Source of the DNA: Bacteroidales bacterium UBA4772 | Lineage (GTDB): Bacteria > Bacteroidota > Bacteroidia > Bacteroidales > VadinHA17 | DNA length: 64,000 bases | Direction: 5' to 3' | Assembly (NCBI GenBank): GCA_002403305.1 | Contig: DHHM01000014.1 | Span: forward strand, 209,223-273,222 | In this document: positions 18,214 through 30,200 of the stretch, one piece after another | How positions within the stretch are numbered: position 1 is the stretch's first letter | Layout of the letters: every line of letters begins with the position of its first letter | The notes under the pieces: generated by a model | Database searches by the model: none | Seen by the model: the letters and a program-made list of their open reading frames with translations, nothing else | Told to the model about the DNA's origin: nothing | Program-made: the position numbers and the translations under genes

Positions 18214-19603
18214 CACCGGAGTTCCTTTTCCTGAAGATGAAATAGACAGGTATACCTGCAAGGATCAGCGTCAGCCCTATCAGCGCCTCACGGGGCTGGG
18301 TCATGATGGTGTTAATAAACAAGCCCACGCAGAACAGCACGAAAACAGCCGTGATCACCGGGTATCCCGGCACCTTGTAGGGCCTGTGCGCATCGGGCAT
18401 CCTGCGGCGCAGTATGAACACGCCAGTGGCGGTGGCCCCGTAGAAGATGTACACGGCAAAGATCAGCATGTCAGTCAACTGATCAAAGGTCCCTGACAGC
18501 ACCAGCACCGAAGCCCATATCCCCTGCCACAGCAAAGAGTTGCCCGGCACGTTGTGCCTGTTGAGCTTCCCGATACCGGAAAAGAAAAGGCGGTCGCGCG
18601 ACATGGCAAAATAGGGGCGCGAACCGGTCAGTATGCTCGCATTGAGGCAGCCGAGAGTGGTTATGAGTATCAGCACCGAGATAAAGAGTACTCCTCCTTT
18701 ACCCCACAAGCTCCTTACCACCTCCACTGCGGCAATCTGGTTTCCGGCCTCGTGCACCTGCGCCAGCTCAGGGATAGACATCACGCGCATATATGCCAGG
18801 TTGACAAGCAGATAGACCACTATCACCACAAAGACACCTATCGCTATCCCTTTGGGGATATTGGCCTTGGCATCCTTGATCTCCCCTCCTATAAAGCCCA
18901 CGGAGACCCACCCCTGGTACGCCCAGAAGGCAGCAAGCATGGCTGTATAGAATGATGAGAGGGTGACGGCGCCGCTGCCCAGCTCCCTGACATCCATGAA
19001 CCGTTCAGGCCTGGGAGCATCAGTGGTCAGTCCTGCAATGATGATCACAGCCAGCCCTGCACATACGATGAAGAAGATCGCCTTACCTGTCCACGCCCCG
19101 CTCCTCAGTCCTGACATGTTGAGAAGGGTCAGGAGCATGATAACCAGTATGGCAGTCAGCTTGATGCCAAAATCGCGGAACGGGAAGAAGATCCCTCCTA
19201 TGGTATAATCATTGAGCGCTGGCAGTATATCGGGAATGGTTATGATGCTGTTGAGTGACTGGGTCAGGACGTATGCCAGTGATGAGATGGTGGCTGTCTG
19301 GATGACGGCGAAGAGCGACCATCCATAGAGGAATGAAAAGAAGCGGTTGTATATTTTCCTGAGATAGACGAAGTCGCCGCCGGTGTCGGCAAGCATCCCT
19401 GCCAGCTCAGCATTGCTGAGTGCGCCGAAGAGGGTGATGATCCCTCCCACAAGCCATACCAGCAGTATCCATGAAGATGACTGTAGCTCGGCAGCCATCG
19501 GGGCGATTTTCTTGAAAACCCCGGAGCCAATGATGTTGGCAATGACAAAAATGATAACATATCCCAGTCCGAGTGTCTTGGCAAGGCTTCTTGGATTACT
19601 CAT
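18200..19603 (-). CDS. APC-family amino-acid permease
   Basis: A 467-residue inner-membrane transporter of the amino acid-polyamine-organocation superfamily, LAT/SteT-like. The first helix carries the diagnostic unwound-substrate motif IIGSGVF near residue 22-28, followed by APMAAEL. About twelve hydrophobic segments run through the chain, with the charged tail RKRNSGVSDD at the cytoplasmic end. It converges on ssnA with a 14-bp overlap. It may move an amino-acid product or substrate of the purine cluster, but purine permeases belong to other families, so nucleobase transport is not supported. A decayed, internally deleted copy of this gene lies at 37907-38108. Confidence 0.9.
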   Translation of the reverse strand: MSNPRSLAKTLGLGYVIIFVIANIIGSGVFKKIAPMAAELQSSSWILLVWLVGGIITLFGALSNAELAGMLADTGGDFVYLRKIYNRFFSFLYGWSLFAVIQTATISSLAYVLTQSLNSIITIPDILPALNDYTIGGIFFPFRDFGIKLTAILVIMLLTLLNMSGLRSGAWTGKAIFFIVCAGLAVIIIAGLTTDAPRPERFMDVRELGSGAVTLSSFYTAMLAAFWAYQGWVSVGFIGGEIKDAKANIPKGIAIGVFVVIVVYLLVNLAYMRVMSIPELAQVHEAGNQIAAVEVVRSLWGKGGVLFISVLILITTLGCLNASILTGSRPYFAMSRDRLFFSGIGKLNRHNVPGNSLLWQGIWASVLVLSGTFDQLTDMLIFAVYIFYGATATGVFILRRRMPDAHRPYKVPGYPVITAVFVLFCVGLFINTIMTQPREALIGLTLILAGIPVYFIFRKRNSGVSDD

Positions 19604-19751
19604 GGGCGGGCTTCATTCTGCAGGTGAATGCGCTAATTTAAGAAATAAGTTGAGTGATCGGGTCGCCATTCCCGGCAACCTTCAGAAAAAAATGAATCAG
19701 AGGCAATCACCACCCGGACTGTATTGTATGCTAAACTGTTTCGTAATGATG

Positions 19752-19769
19752 TAACTTTCTGAAAAGTTA
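19752..19769. other. 7-bp perfect hairpin in a 291-bp intergenic gap
   Basis: TAACTTT (19752-19758) and AAAGTTA (19763-19769) flank a four-base loop. The gap 19604-19894 separates the permease start from the secreted-protein start, so both promoters should lie in it. I see no convincing Bacteroidota -33/-7 pair and no other gene. Confidence 0.3.
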
Positions 19770-19894
19770 AGCGTTCTAAGTAATATGGTTCGCCCGGGAC
19801 TGCCGGGGAGCCTGCGCAAAAAAGTAATTTTTATAACAAGAACCTGCAACGAACAGGTGCTCCGCGCAGATTTGATCGATAAATATTTAACCGA

Positions 19895-20473
19895 ATGAAA
19901 AAGATAATCGCCCTCATGACATTCACCCTGCTGGCTTCAGCGGCAAGTGCACAGTGGAAGGCGCAGAGCGTCGAGACATACGAGCAGACTTACAGGATGG
20001 CATTTGTCACTTCCAGAAGCGGAACCGAAACACTGCGGGTGCTGCGCGCCGTACCCGGAGAGAAGGGGACAACCATATATGATCAGATCTCAGGCCAGAT
20101 TCTGCTGAACAGGAATATAAGCACGGACTACAACGTCTATAATCTTGTCTTCAGGTTTGACGACAGTCCGAAGATGTATATCCTCGACCCGGAGGGGATA
20201 GAGCAGCAGTGGGATGCCAATGTCAGGAAATATATTATTGACTCTGACTGGAAGACCTGGAGGATAGGAGACACGCGCGACAAGCAGGGGCGCAAGAGTG
20301 CCGGTGACACTGGCGCAGACCATAAGAAGGAGATCATAGACCTTATGAAAGCCAGCGGGAAGGTCACATGCCAGATAGTCCTGCTCCGCAAGGGAGACGG
20401 CTCGCAGTCGATGATCAGCACTGAATTTACCCTGCAGAACTCCACAAAATCAATTAACTACCTCTTCAGGTAA
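19895..20473 (+). CDS. Small secreted protein of unknown function
   Basis: A 192-residue protein with a clear Sec signal peptide (MKKIIALMTFTLLASAASAQ, cleavage after ASA). The mature part is polar, rich in charged residues, and predicted soluble and periplasmic or surface-exposed. There is a conserved-looking middle section around YILDPEGIEQQWD (near residue 90). No cysteine pair, repeat or catalytic motif is evident, and I do not recognise the family. It stands alone with its own upstream gap and a 120-200 bp gap to the protease gene. Confidence 0.7.
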   Translation: MKKIIALMTFTLLASAASAQWKAQSVETYEQTYRMAFVTSRSGTETLRVLRAVPGEKGTTIYDQISGQILLNRNISTDYNVYNLVFRFDDSPKMYILDPEGIEQQWDANVRKYIIDSDWKTWRIGDTRDKQGRKSAGDTGADHKKEIIDLMKASGKVTCQIVLLRKGDGSQSMISTEFTLQNSTKSINYLFR

Positions 20474-20681
20474 CCTGAACGGGAACCGCCATCCTTCAGT
20501 AATTGGGAATAAACTTTTCTGCCGGAGAAATCACTGGGGAATAATTATCCGTCGGATACAGGGCTTAACCCCCATTTACCGGAGAAATGACCTGCAAGCT
20601 TTGCCCGTTCACCGGATCTCACCAGGAAGTGATCTGAATTTTAATAAATTCAGTAATTTTATATCGGAAATAATTGGCTGG

Positions 20682-22142
20682 ATGATGATGAAGAGGATTA
20701 TACGCTGGATGACGCTAATTGTACTTGCGGCATTCATTCTTGCCGGTTGCGAGAAGAAAGTGATCCCTGAGGAGGAGGAAGAAGAACAAAAGCCAGTGCA
20801 GGCCTCTGCCCTGATTCAGAAAATTAATGGCTTCATCAAGGAGGTAATGAGTGACGCCTATCTCTGGTATGACAAAATACCGGTCATTGACATAAGATAT
20901 GAAACCGACCCCAGGGATTATTTTTATAAGATACTTTACAGTGAAGACAGGTGGTCTTTTATAACAGATGACCTGGCTGCTCTTGAAGGAAGTCAGCAGG
21001 GAATTGAAAAAACATATGGTTATTCTCTGGCGTTCGGCAGGTTTCTTAATGCTGTCGGCAATCCGACTGGCAATTATTTCGGAATTGTGGAATATGTTTA
21101 CCCGAACACCCCTGCTTCAAAGGCAGGTTTTACAAGAGGTGACCTCATCATCAGGCTCAATGGAGGAAATATTACCGCGGAGAATTACATAGATCTGCTG
21201 TTTGGCACTTCAGTTTCAGTGACAAAGGGCATCCTTACCAGCCAGGGCATTTCAACCGGTGAGACAGTCGTTTTGGTGGCGGAGGAACTGCACCTTGACC
21301 CGGTTCTTATGTATAAGATAATAGAGAATGAGGGCCATAAAATAGGATACCTTGTTTATCTGCAGTTTATTACGGAATACAACAACACCAGTCTCAAGCT
21401 GGCTCTTCAGTATTTCAAGGATAACCAGATCACTGACCTGGTGCTTGACCTGAGGTACAATCCCGGTGGCTTCATATCTGCCGCACAGTATCTGACCAGC
21501 TCCATTGCACCTCAGAGTGTGGTTGACAATGCAAGTACTCTTGTAACATATCAATGGAACGATAAGTACCAGGCCTACTGGATCTCAAATGACATACAGG
21601 ATCAGCTCAGAGTGAATTTTGACCCGACAGTTCCAGTTAAACTGGATCTGGGCAAAGTCCATATTCTGACCGGTTACGGATCTGCAAGCGCATCAGAGCT
21701 TACCATTTGCGGGCTTGAACCCTATATGGAGGTGACCACCGTGGGTGATACCACCTACGGAAAGTATACCGCTTCCACCACCATAAAACCTGAGGAGTGG
21801 TACACCAACGAGGCCGATTATTCCGGCTTTGAAAACTGGGGGTTACAGCCTATCATAATTCGGTATGCCAATGCTCAGGGCATTACAAACTTCAAGGATG
21901 GTTTTGCCCCTGATTTTCTTGTAAATGATGAGTTGTTGCCCGCTTATCCTTTGGGAGATCTGACGGAGCCACTTCTGAAAAAGGCAGTTGAAGAGATAAC
22001 CGGTACAACTTTGCCTGTACCGAAAAGAGCAGTGTTGCCCGTTGAATATATCATTGTCGACCGCGGTTTCTCAAAATTTGATGATCAGAAGAGAAACCTG
22101 TTTATTGACCTTCCCGGGAATTTCAGAGTAATCTCTGAGTAA
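20682..22142 (+). CDS. S41 C-terminal processing-type protease lipoprotein
   Basis: About 486 residues. The start was placed at the ATG cluster 20682-20690 so that the chain opens with MMMKRIIRWMTLIVL and a lipobox LAGC near residue 22; the longer reading frame lacks a leader. After a short acidic spacer come a PDZ-like region (YPNTPASKAGFTRGDLIIRLNGG, split here as NTPASKAGFTRGDLI near 145) and the S41 core: VLDLRYNPGGF near 255 and the catalytic serine segment GYGSASASEL near 330. It is probably anchored in the outer or inner membrane facing the periplasm and degrades or trims proteins. No operon partner is clear. Confidence 0.85.
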   Translation: MMMKRIIRWMTLIVLAAFILAGCEKKVIPEEEEEEQKPVQASALIQKINGFIKEVMSDAYLWYDKIPVIDIRYETDPRDYFYKILYSEDRWSFITDDLAALEGSQQGIEKTYGYSLAFGRFLNAVGNPTGNYFGIVEYVYPNTPASKAGFTRGDLIIRLNGGNITAENYIDLLFGTSVSVTKGILTSQGISTGETVVLVAEELHLDPVLMYKIIENEGHKIGYLVYLQFITEYNNTSLKLALQYFKDNQITDLVLDLRYNPGGFISAAQYLTSSIAPQSVVDNASTLVTYQWNDKYQAYWISNDIQDQLRVNFDPTVPVKLDLGKVHILTGYGSASASELTICGLEPYMEVTTVGDTTYGKYTASTTIKPEEWYTNEADYSGFENWGLQPIIIRYANAQGITNFKDGFAPDFLVNDELLPAYPLGDLTEPLLKKAVEEITGTTLPVPKRAVLPVEYIIVDRGFSKFDDQKRNLFIDLPGNFRVISE

Positions 22143-22217
22143 AAAATCCTTGTTCAGCTCTTAAAATATCTGGAATCCAACGAGGGTCTACTCACACATT
22201 CTTTTTCAGTTACCGGA

Positions 22218-24206
22218 CTACCGCCTCACAGTTACTCCACTGCTATGCAGAGACTCCCTGTCGCCTTCTGATATGACCGAAATCTCATAGGTGTATAGCT
22301 CGCCTTCCGAGACTGACTTATCAAGGTACTCATCAGTAGTTTTCTGCAGGGTGATGACAGGCAGCGGATTCATTCCCGGCCGCGACCGGTATACCTTGAC
22401 CGAAACAGCCTTCTCGTCGGTGACCTGACCCCAGTTTACCAGAATCCCCTCTTTTGTGTTGACAGCCCTCAGGATTTCCGGGGCAATAACCGTTGATGCT
22501 TCGGGGACAAATAATACAGAAACACTTTGTGGACTTTCATTACCGTAGAAATCGATCGCCGTAACAGTGTACCGGTATCTCTTCCCTGTCATCAGAGTAG
22601 TGTCCCTGTAGAAATTCAGGTCATTTTTGAGAGTATCACCCGGTAACAGTTCATAACGGCCGTCCGGATCCTCTTTTCTGAAAACCTTGTAACCCAGCAG
22701 GACCGGTTCCGTCGGGCGCATATCGTCCCATATCAGCAATATCCCTTTGTCTCTCCTGGTGATGCGCAGGTTCATCGGGCTGCCAACGGCTGCCTTCTTG
22801 CCAGGGCTGGCACTGGCAGTTTCAGAAAAATCGCTTAACTGGTCAACATCGTTTACCGTCCTGACAGCATAGCGGTACACCTCATTGCCCTGCAGGTAAC
22901 CTGCCGTATCGGCAAAACTGTATATCTCAGCACCGGCCGGTATCAATCCGGATACCTGCTCGAATTCGGCAGTCTCGTAGACATACCGATAGACATAAAA
23001 TCCTTTGGCATACGGTTCCTGACAGCTCCAGTATACCATAACTCCATTATTGATGCTCTCCGCGCCTGTCTCCTCCGGTGGCAGGGGCTTTTCCCCGCTG
23101 TTTCTGAACATGGCAGATACCTTTGCCGAGGGTAGACTGTTGCCGTTCGGTCCGCCGGTAATGAGATAATACCAGAAGTTTTCATTGGCAACCGGCACTA
23201 TGTCCGTAAAGGAGGTGTCCTTCGGAGAGAGCCGGGCAATTCTAATGTAACCGTCGTCATAGGACTTGCTTCTGTACAGTTCTATGCTGCGCAGGTATTC
23301 TGTCTCATTGAATTTCCATGAAAGCTCCACCTGGTGATCCTTCTCCCCGCCCCTGGCATTGAAATAATCCGGCACCGCGTAACCGACACTGCCAAGTGTC
23401 CCTGCACTTGCCACCTCTGACTCTGGTCCGCTGTTACCGTAGATATCCAGCGGCATGATATAATATTCGTACAAGGAAGGAGTCTGTATTGCTGTGTCGG
23501 CAGCAATAAGATAAATCGTGTCCTGCGAGATATTGAATCCCCTTTCAATATCCACTCTCTGGTATTCGCCCTTGCCGAATACCCTTCTGTAAACGAGGAA
23601 GGAGTTCAGGTTGCTTTCTCCGTTAACATACCAGCGCACTACCACCTGCGTCGCAAACTCCTGTTTGCTGCCAAACTTTGGCTTAGGGAGATCTGTTTCG
23701 GAAGGAAAGTTCACCCTGTTGCTTGTTTTCTCCCACAGGCGGTCCCTTCCGGCTATCTTCGCCACCCTGTAGCGGTATGTCTTACCAGCAGACACCTCAG
23801 GGTCAAAGAATGCAGTCCCCAGAAGAAGGTGCATCAGCGAAAAATTTGAAATGTAGATGGAGTCGGTGGTTCTGCTCCTTGAGGCATAATCGCGCAGGAA
23901 TGACAACTCGCTGTCGGCAGGTTTGTCGAGGTTGCCGAAAAACGGATAGTACTTTTCCACTGCAGTTTTCATTGTTCCCGGATCTTCCCGGTAGGCCGTT
24001 GTCCCCAGAGGAACAAAATCACCGTTCCCCTCACTCTTCAGCACCTGGTATTCAAAGCCTGAAGGAATTTCATTGCCGAGCCAGATCCAGACACCCTTTT
24101 CAGTGGCGACTGCGGTTGGTTCCTTCTCCTGTGCATAGGAGGAGCTTCCCAGCGTGAACATAAGAATGAAGATGATCGGGAGATTGAGATATGGTCTGTT
24201 GTACAT
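22218..24206 (-). CDS. Secreted fibronectin type III-repeat protein
   Basis: A 662-residue protein with a Sec signal peptide (hydrophobic LPIIFILMFTLGSSSYAQ, cleavage after YAQ). The rest is a chain of roughly five or six FN3-like beta-sandwich modules, seen by recurrent patterns such as GVWIWLGNEIPSG, VVRWYVNGES, LSWKFNETEYL, GVMVYWSCQEP, GILLIWDDMRP and GILVNWGQVTDEK, each followed by Y.V/Y.YEI strands. No catalytic domain is seen. It is the last gene of a three-gene minus-strand operon (27 bp after the 2013-residue gene). A scaffolding or adhesive role on the cell surface is likely, but the binding partner is unknown. Confidence 0.8.
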   Translation of the reverse strand: MYNRPYLNLPIIFILMFTLGSSSYAQEKEPTAVATEKGVWIWLGNEIPSGFEYQVLKSEGNGDFVPLGTTAYREDPGTMKTAVEKYYPFFGNLDKPADSELSFLRDYASRSRTTDSIYISNFSLMHLLLGTAFFDPEVSAGKTYRYRVAKIAGRDRLWEKTSNRVNFPSETDLPKPKFGSKQEFATQVVVRWYVNGESNLNSFLVYRRVFGKGEYQRVDIERGFNISQDTIYLIAADTAIQTPSLYEYYIMPLDIYGNSGPESEVASAGTLGSVGYAVPDYFNARGGEKDHQVELSWKFNETEYLRSIELYRSKSYDDGYIRIARLSPKDTSFTDIVPVANENFWYYLITGGPNGNSLPSAKVSAMFRNSGEKPLPPEETGAESINNGVMVYWSCQEPYAKGFYVYRYVYETAEFEQVSGLIPAGAEIYSFADTAGYLQGNEVYRYAVRTVNDVDQLSDFSETASASPGKKAAVGSPMNLRITRRDKGILLIWDDMRPTEPVLLGYKVFRKEDPDGRYELLPGDTLKNDLNFYRDTTLMTGKRYRYTVTAIDFYGNESPQSVSVLFVPEASTVIAPEILRAVNTKEGILVNWGQVTDEKAVSVKVYRSRPGMNPLPVITLQKTTDEYLDKSVSEGELYTYEISVISEGDRESLHSSGVTVRR

Positions 24207-24233
24207 CGTATTCCTTTTACAGATTATTAATCA

Positions 24234-27200
24234 TCAGTTACCTGTCAGGTTGGCCTGTCCGCTGCAGTTGCCGAAGCTGAAATCGAGGCTGGTGTTTCCT
24301 TTCGAATCGAAGAGCAGGTCAAGCTTTACGCTCTTGCTTACACCCCCTCCGATGCAGCCGGTACAGCAAATGCCGTCCCAGCATGGTGTCGGGAAGCATT
24401 GACTGGCTGACCCGCCTATGGTGAAGCTACCGCATCCTGCTGCCGTGAAAGCTCCCGTGCTGGTCTGATATATTCCTGTCGCACCCAGCTCGGCCCTGGC
24501 TTCAGCGCTGAGCTTTGTGCAGGTTATGGAAGTAGCCTTGAACCATGCATGCACAAATGCCATGGCACCTATTCCGTATTCATTGCCGCTGCCGTCGAAG
24601 CCCATCCAGAGGCGGCCGTCGAGCCCCGCTGTCAGCCCGAGGCTGGCGCTCATTACGCCGAGATCAATAGTAAAATCAGGAATGTTTATTATTGGCACAT
24701 CCTTCCTTCCTGTGAAGAAAAACCCCGAGATCCCTGTCCTGAATGCCGTAGGAACTCTCTTGTCATAGGCGAACTGCATCAGGGTACTCACCACATCAGG
24801 GGCCATTGTGCGGTAGTCACCTATAAGCATCCCGGCGGCCATGTCGCCAAATCCAGGTGCCGTCAGTTGACCTCCCGTAAGGAAGTACCAACCCGAAGCA
24901 TCCACCAGTACGTTGGCCGCTCCTTTGATTCTTACAGCTCCTATCTGCCTGTCAATATCCATGTGTCCGGTAAGGCGGGCATTCTTGATATCGTATGTCA
25001 GGTTCATCCCTCCGAAATCGCTTGATATATTCTTAACCCCCAGACTCTCATTATCTGCAGTAATGCTGCCGTGAACCGTGAAGGTCTTTGTCAGGTTCGA
25101 CTGCATGCCGTTGAATCCCGTCATCTTGCCGCTGAAGGTGAACTTCGACCAGTCGTTGATATTTGGCTGAACCTCCATCCGACCCTCGATGTCCGACAGT
25201 GAGGTGGTTCCTGCTCCCAGGGGCATCTTCTGTCCCTTGGGATCCACCTCGAGCCATGCACCGCCTGTCGTGCGGTGCAGCTTACCCTTCAGGTTGATTC
25301 CCTCCTTATCCTTTATGAAGCCTGAAGCTGTATATCCCGAGGCATCCAGGTTCTGATCATCCTGTGCTATGCCCGACACGAATCTCACGCCACCGGGTCC
25401 TTCGAAGCTGACGTTGAACGGATAGAGCCGGAACAAGATCTCCGAAGCAGGTTTTGAGAACCTGATCACGCCGGTGCCGGCTTCAATGCGCGGGACATCC
25501 AGGTCTATGTTGCAGGCCATCTCGAAATACCTATCCCCGCCGGAGAAGGATATGGGCCTGACCTTAAGTATCTTGTGGAAGATCAGCTCCTGAGGCAGTC
25601 CTCCCATATTGATCTTCTGCTCACCGTTGCTCAGCAGCGAGAATGCCTGGAACTCCAGTGCAGCCCCTGCCTCCATGCCGGGAAGCCCGGTGATGGAGAC
25701 ACCCGGAGCTCCCTCCGTACCCACTATCCTGAGCTCCCAGTGCCCTCTCAGATCGGATCCGGTACTCGGATTATACCCGAACGAATTGTTCTGAGTAAGA
25801 ATATTGAGAAGAGTCACCCCGGAAAAGGTCAGATCCGACATCTCAAACGAACCGACGTTAAATTTGTCAGGGGTGATCAGGACACTCTTTACCGGAACGT
25901 CAACAAGCCCGGTTTTGATGGTCCCCTGAGGAATCAGTACCCCTTTCAGATTCTGATTCAGCGACCAACCCGTACTATGGAAATCCCACTTCTCAAGCTT
26001 GAGCGACAGCGGCTTTGTGCCGGTCACTGTCTCAATCATTGATGGCCGCAGTACCAGGTCGCCAAGTGTGATGCTGAGTTTTGAGGGAACCATACCGGTG
26101 ATCTCGTTCGTGCTTATCACGGTGGTCAGGCCTATCCTGTCACCTTCAAGCCACGATGTCTTCCTGTCAGCCTTTGCCGTGAAATCGAGGAGCCTGAACT
26201 GAATATCTGTTCCCCCGGCACCTGCAATACCCCATTTTTTTGCCGGGTAATCGGCTGCTGTCAGGGTGACCACTGATAACTGGGCGCTGCCGGGCTGGCT
26301 GGTCAGGTATATCGGAATGTTATTCTGGAAAGTGATGTAATTACCGGAATACTGGAATGATGTTTTCATTATTCCGGCCTTACCCATGATCCGTCCCTTA
26401 CTGTTCTCGGAACTTACCTTCATCACTGCACCCGTTGCCGGGGTTTGCAATACTCCAAATGCCCCGTTCAGCAGCAGTTGCAGCTCCTTGACATCGGTAT
26501 TGAATTCAGACGCCGCCGGAACGCCCAGAGGCACACCGGAGGTGCTGTTACCGCTCTTCTTTATTTTTAGTTTGGTGAATGGAATGGTCTGGCTCTCCTC
26601 TGACAGCTTGAAGTTAGGATTGGCCGGGAGGTTGATCAGGGCACCGCTGACAAGATAAGTGCCGTCAGCCTGCTTCTCCTTATTCTTTATGTCTGCCTCG
26701 AAGCCAAAAATGTTTTCGATGGCAATCTCCTTGTCATATGCAAGCACAAAGTCGAGCATGTTGTTGTCCTGCAACAGAATCTGCTTCGACTTGCTTATCA
26801 CATTGGGAACGGAATTCGGTTTGGAAGCCCACACAGTTATCAGTGCTGGCTGTTTTGGAACCCTGGTCAGGGTGTACTTACCGCTCTTATCCGTTTTGGT
26901 TTCCATACGGTTGCCGTTACCCGTCTCAATGTAGACCGTGGCACCTTCAAGAGGGCCTGCAAGCTGATCATTACCAATGGAGACCTTGCCTGTGATACGG
27001 GTTGCCTTTTTAAGCAGGGCTGCGGGGTAAACAACTTCCGTCTTTGTGTCCTTGACGTTATTTATGATATAGGTGGTACTCTCCAGGTCAGAATCCTCCG
27101 GAGGTGTGATATCGAAGGTGAATGAGGAACCGTTATTATCGAATTCAAATACGACTGTACCCCGGGGATCAGTCATCTGAGTTATCTCAGCCCCTGGTAT

Positions 27201-30200
27201 CTTCAGTATTACCTCCGCATTGGGCACAGCCTTCAGGTTCGATGCCAAAAACAGATTTCCGGAGGGTTTCTCGGCAACCATGAACCGCACCCTCTTTTTC
27301 ATCTTGTAGACGATATATTGCTTCTGCTCCTGGCTGGTTGAGGTCGAAGTGGCTTTTTTCACATCGACGGTGTATGTCTCCGTTGAATAGCCCGGATTCT
27401 TTGGTATAATGGTTAATGTCCGCGCCTTGCCGGAGGGTGCCTTGAGGGAGAAGACCTGCTTCACGCCTGTGGGCATCATCAACGACTGTGATGTACCCTG
27501 CAAGCCCGTTTGCCGGATGGCACCGCCTGTTGTCTGGATTCCCACCTGCTGGATGGCGCCGCCGGAAGACTGGATTACAGTTGTCTGAGTGCCGCCACCG
27601 GAAGTATTGACGCCTGTCGGCTGGCCAACGGCTGATGCCGGAAGACCCGATGGCAAGGTGCCGCCACCCGAACCCGGCAGGCCCGACGGAAGGACACCTC
27701 CCCCTGAATTGGGTAGGCCTGACGGCAGAGTGCCGCCCCCCGCAGGCTGGTCATACTCAAACTGTGGGGTAGTTGAGGCAAATGCAAGGTCATCAACCTG
27801 TATGTCGGCTGCAACGGCAAGACCTGTCTCATCAGTAACATATCCGGTCAGCAATCCGTCAGGCTCGAGCAGAATATCCTCGATTATCTGCTGTCCCCAC
27901 ATCATCTTCCCGTAGTAATACGTCTTACCTTTAAAACCTGCGGGAGTACAGAACAGGGATCTCTCCGGGCCGATCACCCGGGTAGGACCCTCAGTATTGT
28001 AATCGCCAAGCTCCACATCAAGGTTGTCAAACTCATAATACCCTTTCGCATCGGTCTTCGCCGTGCGCACAGGAACATTGAAATCAGAAGATCTCTTGTA
28101 AGTGCTGAGCACCATCAGCGTCACATTGCTGAGCGGTTTGGTACCCACCTGCTCTGTCTCGACCTTGCCGGCTATCCTGGGCTTGTCGGGATAGAGCTGA
28201 ATCTCTATCTCATATGTTTTTACCTGCAGCTGGCTGTTCCATGTGATCTCCTCACCATACGCCTCGTACTGGGTTGCAGGCATGCCGGGAGCAGTATCGA
28301 GATACCTCAGGGAGTTGAACGGGAAGTCCTTCTTGTCCTTATCATAAAGTGGATAGAAGGGCTTCGACTGCTTCTTGAAGATATAGAGACCGGTGACCTT
28401 GTCAGGCTCGCAAACAATATGATACCTGTCCTGGAGATTATCGGGATCGTGCTGAACCAGGTTCCTGAAGGTATAGGTGCCATCTTCCCCGGTAATTCCT
28501 GAGGTTATGTTTTTGGGGAAGATGTTGAAGGGGGGTATGTTTCCCGATATGGGGTAGACCGCTTCATCACGGGGCACAGCCGGCACATCGGTCCTCCTCT
28601 CAAGTACCGTCTTGACCTTATCAAGCGGTTTGCCCTGTCCTCCCACCACATCCCAGAACTGCGAGGTGGTCCAGGAAGTATGGACTTTCAGGTTATAGCT
28701 CTTGACGTAGGATACCAGAGTACCGAGATCGAGAGCCTGCCATGGCTCCAGCTTGATATTTATGTCAGGGCTGCAGTAATATTTATTCTCCACAAGCAGC
28801 CTGAACACCTTGTACACCTTGCCGGTCATCATGTCGAAGAATTCACCCCCGCCCGATTTCCAGTATGCATCCTCATCCAGAAGGCCAAGATCCTGTGAGG
28901 TATTCAGGAATGTGAATGAAAAGCTGCCGTCCGATGCTGTGGTTGCCGTGGCAAGTACTTTTCCATGATCGGGGAAAACCTCCAGGAACTTCTGATCATC
29001 CAATATATTACTCATGTCAACCGGCATCCCGTCGTATGTCTGGTTGTTAATTGTCCCTTTCAGAACGTATGACACAATCAGGCTGACCTTTACGTTTTTC
29101 AGCGGATTGGAATTTTCCGGAGTGACATCGCTGACATTGTACTGCAGGCCGTCGCCGGCTAACTGGATGGCGGCCTGCGATGGGCTGAACTGGGCAGTGG
29201 ACTGTGACGTGCTTACCTGGGCAGTGGACTGCGGTCCGAACTGGGCAGTAGTCTGCGATACGGCTGATGCGGAAAGTGTCCCCTTGAATTTATAATTGAG
29301 TTTCCCCGATACTACGGAGATCGGGATCTGGCCGGGACCTGTTACGGGCTCCAGTTTGGCTCCGCCGGTAACTACCTTTTCTGCAGGGGCATCAATTGCT
29401 ATTGACGGCGGTTCAAAGGGATCCCATTTGAACCAGCAAACAGGACTGCAGCCGTTGTTCGAAAATTTTGCCTGTGTCTCTCTCTCCTCGGCGATGACCT
29501 GCCAGGCGTAAATTCTGCCTTTCTCCAATACCGGCTGTGCCGGTCCATAGTAAAATGAGAACCTGCCCTGCAGTTCCGTCTCGAAGAAGGCCGGCTCGGT
29601 CGCCGACAGCATTGCCGCATCCGGATTCTGGGTTGAGTCGATCAGCTCAACAATCTTGAGTGTGTACTGTGTCCAGGCCGGAGCATTGGTTGCAGGGGTC
29701 CAGCTGAAGACAATATTCTGAACCGCAGGCTGGGTGATGGTGGCGCCGCACTGCGGGTTAACAGTCATGGGAGGCTCCCCGTAGCGGATGTTGAAGAAGT
29801 TGCTGCAGCCCATCGGCTCGTCCGGCGAGATGAAGGCCCCGTCAGGGCCCATCACCCTGACGCAAATCTGATAACTTCCTTCGGGAAGTCCGTTTTCAAT
29901 CAGCTCCTGCATTGGAATACCCCTGCTGATCAGGTTCTGATATTCAAAATACCCCGAAATATCGTTGCCGGTGAACTGGTTGATCTCATTGGCATTTATG
30001 TTGACTGCGGTGCCAAAATAATCTGGAGAGGTAATGAGGTCCACACCGTTGTTGCCCTTAATGTGAAAGAAGAGAATCCCGCTCGCCGAGTAGGGATAGG
30101 TGATTGTCACCGTGGTCAGCTCGGGGTAAAGATCAAGCTGCGTCCCGTACGGTGGTCTGACCATGACATTGACCGTGAGCTCCTGTTGCGAAAAAAGTGA

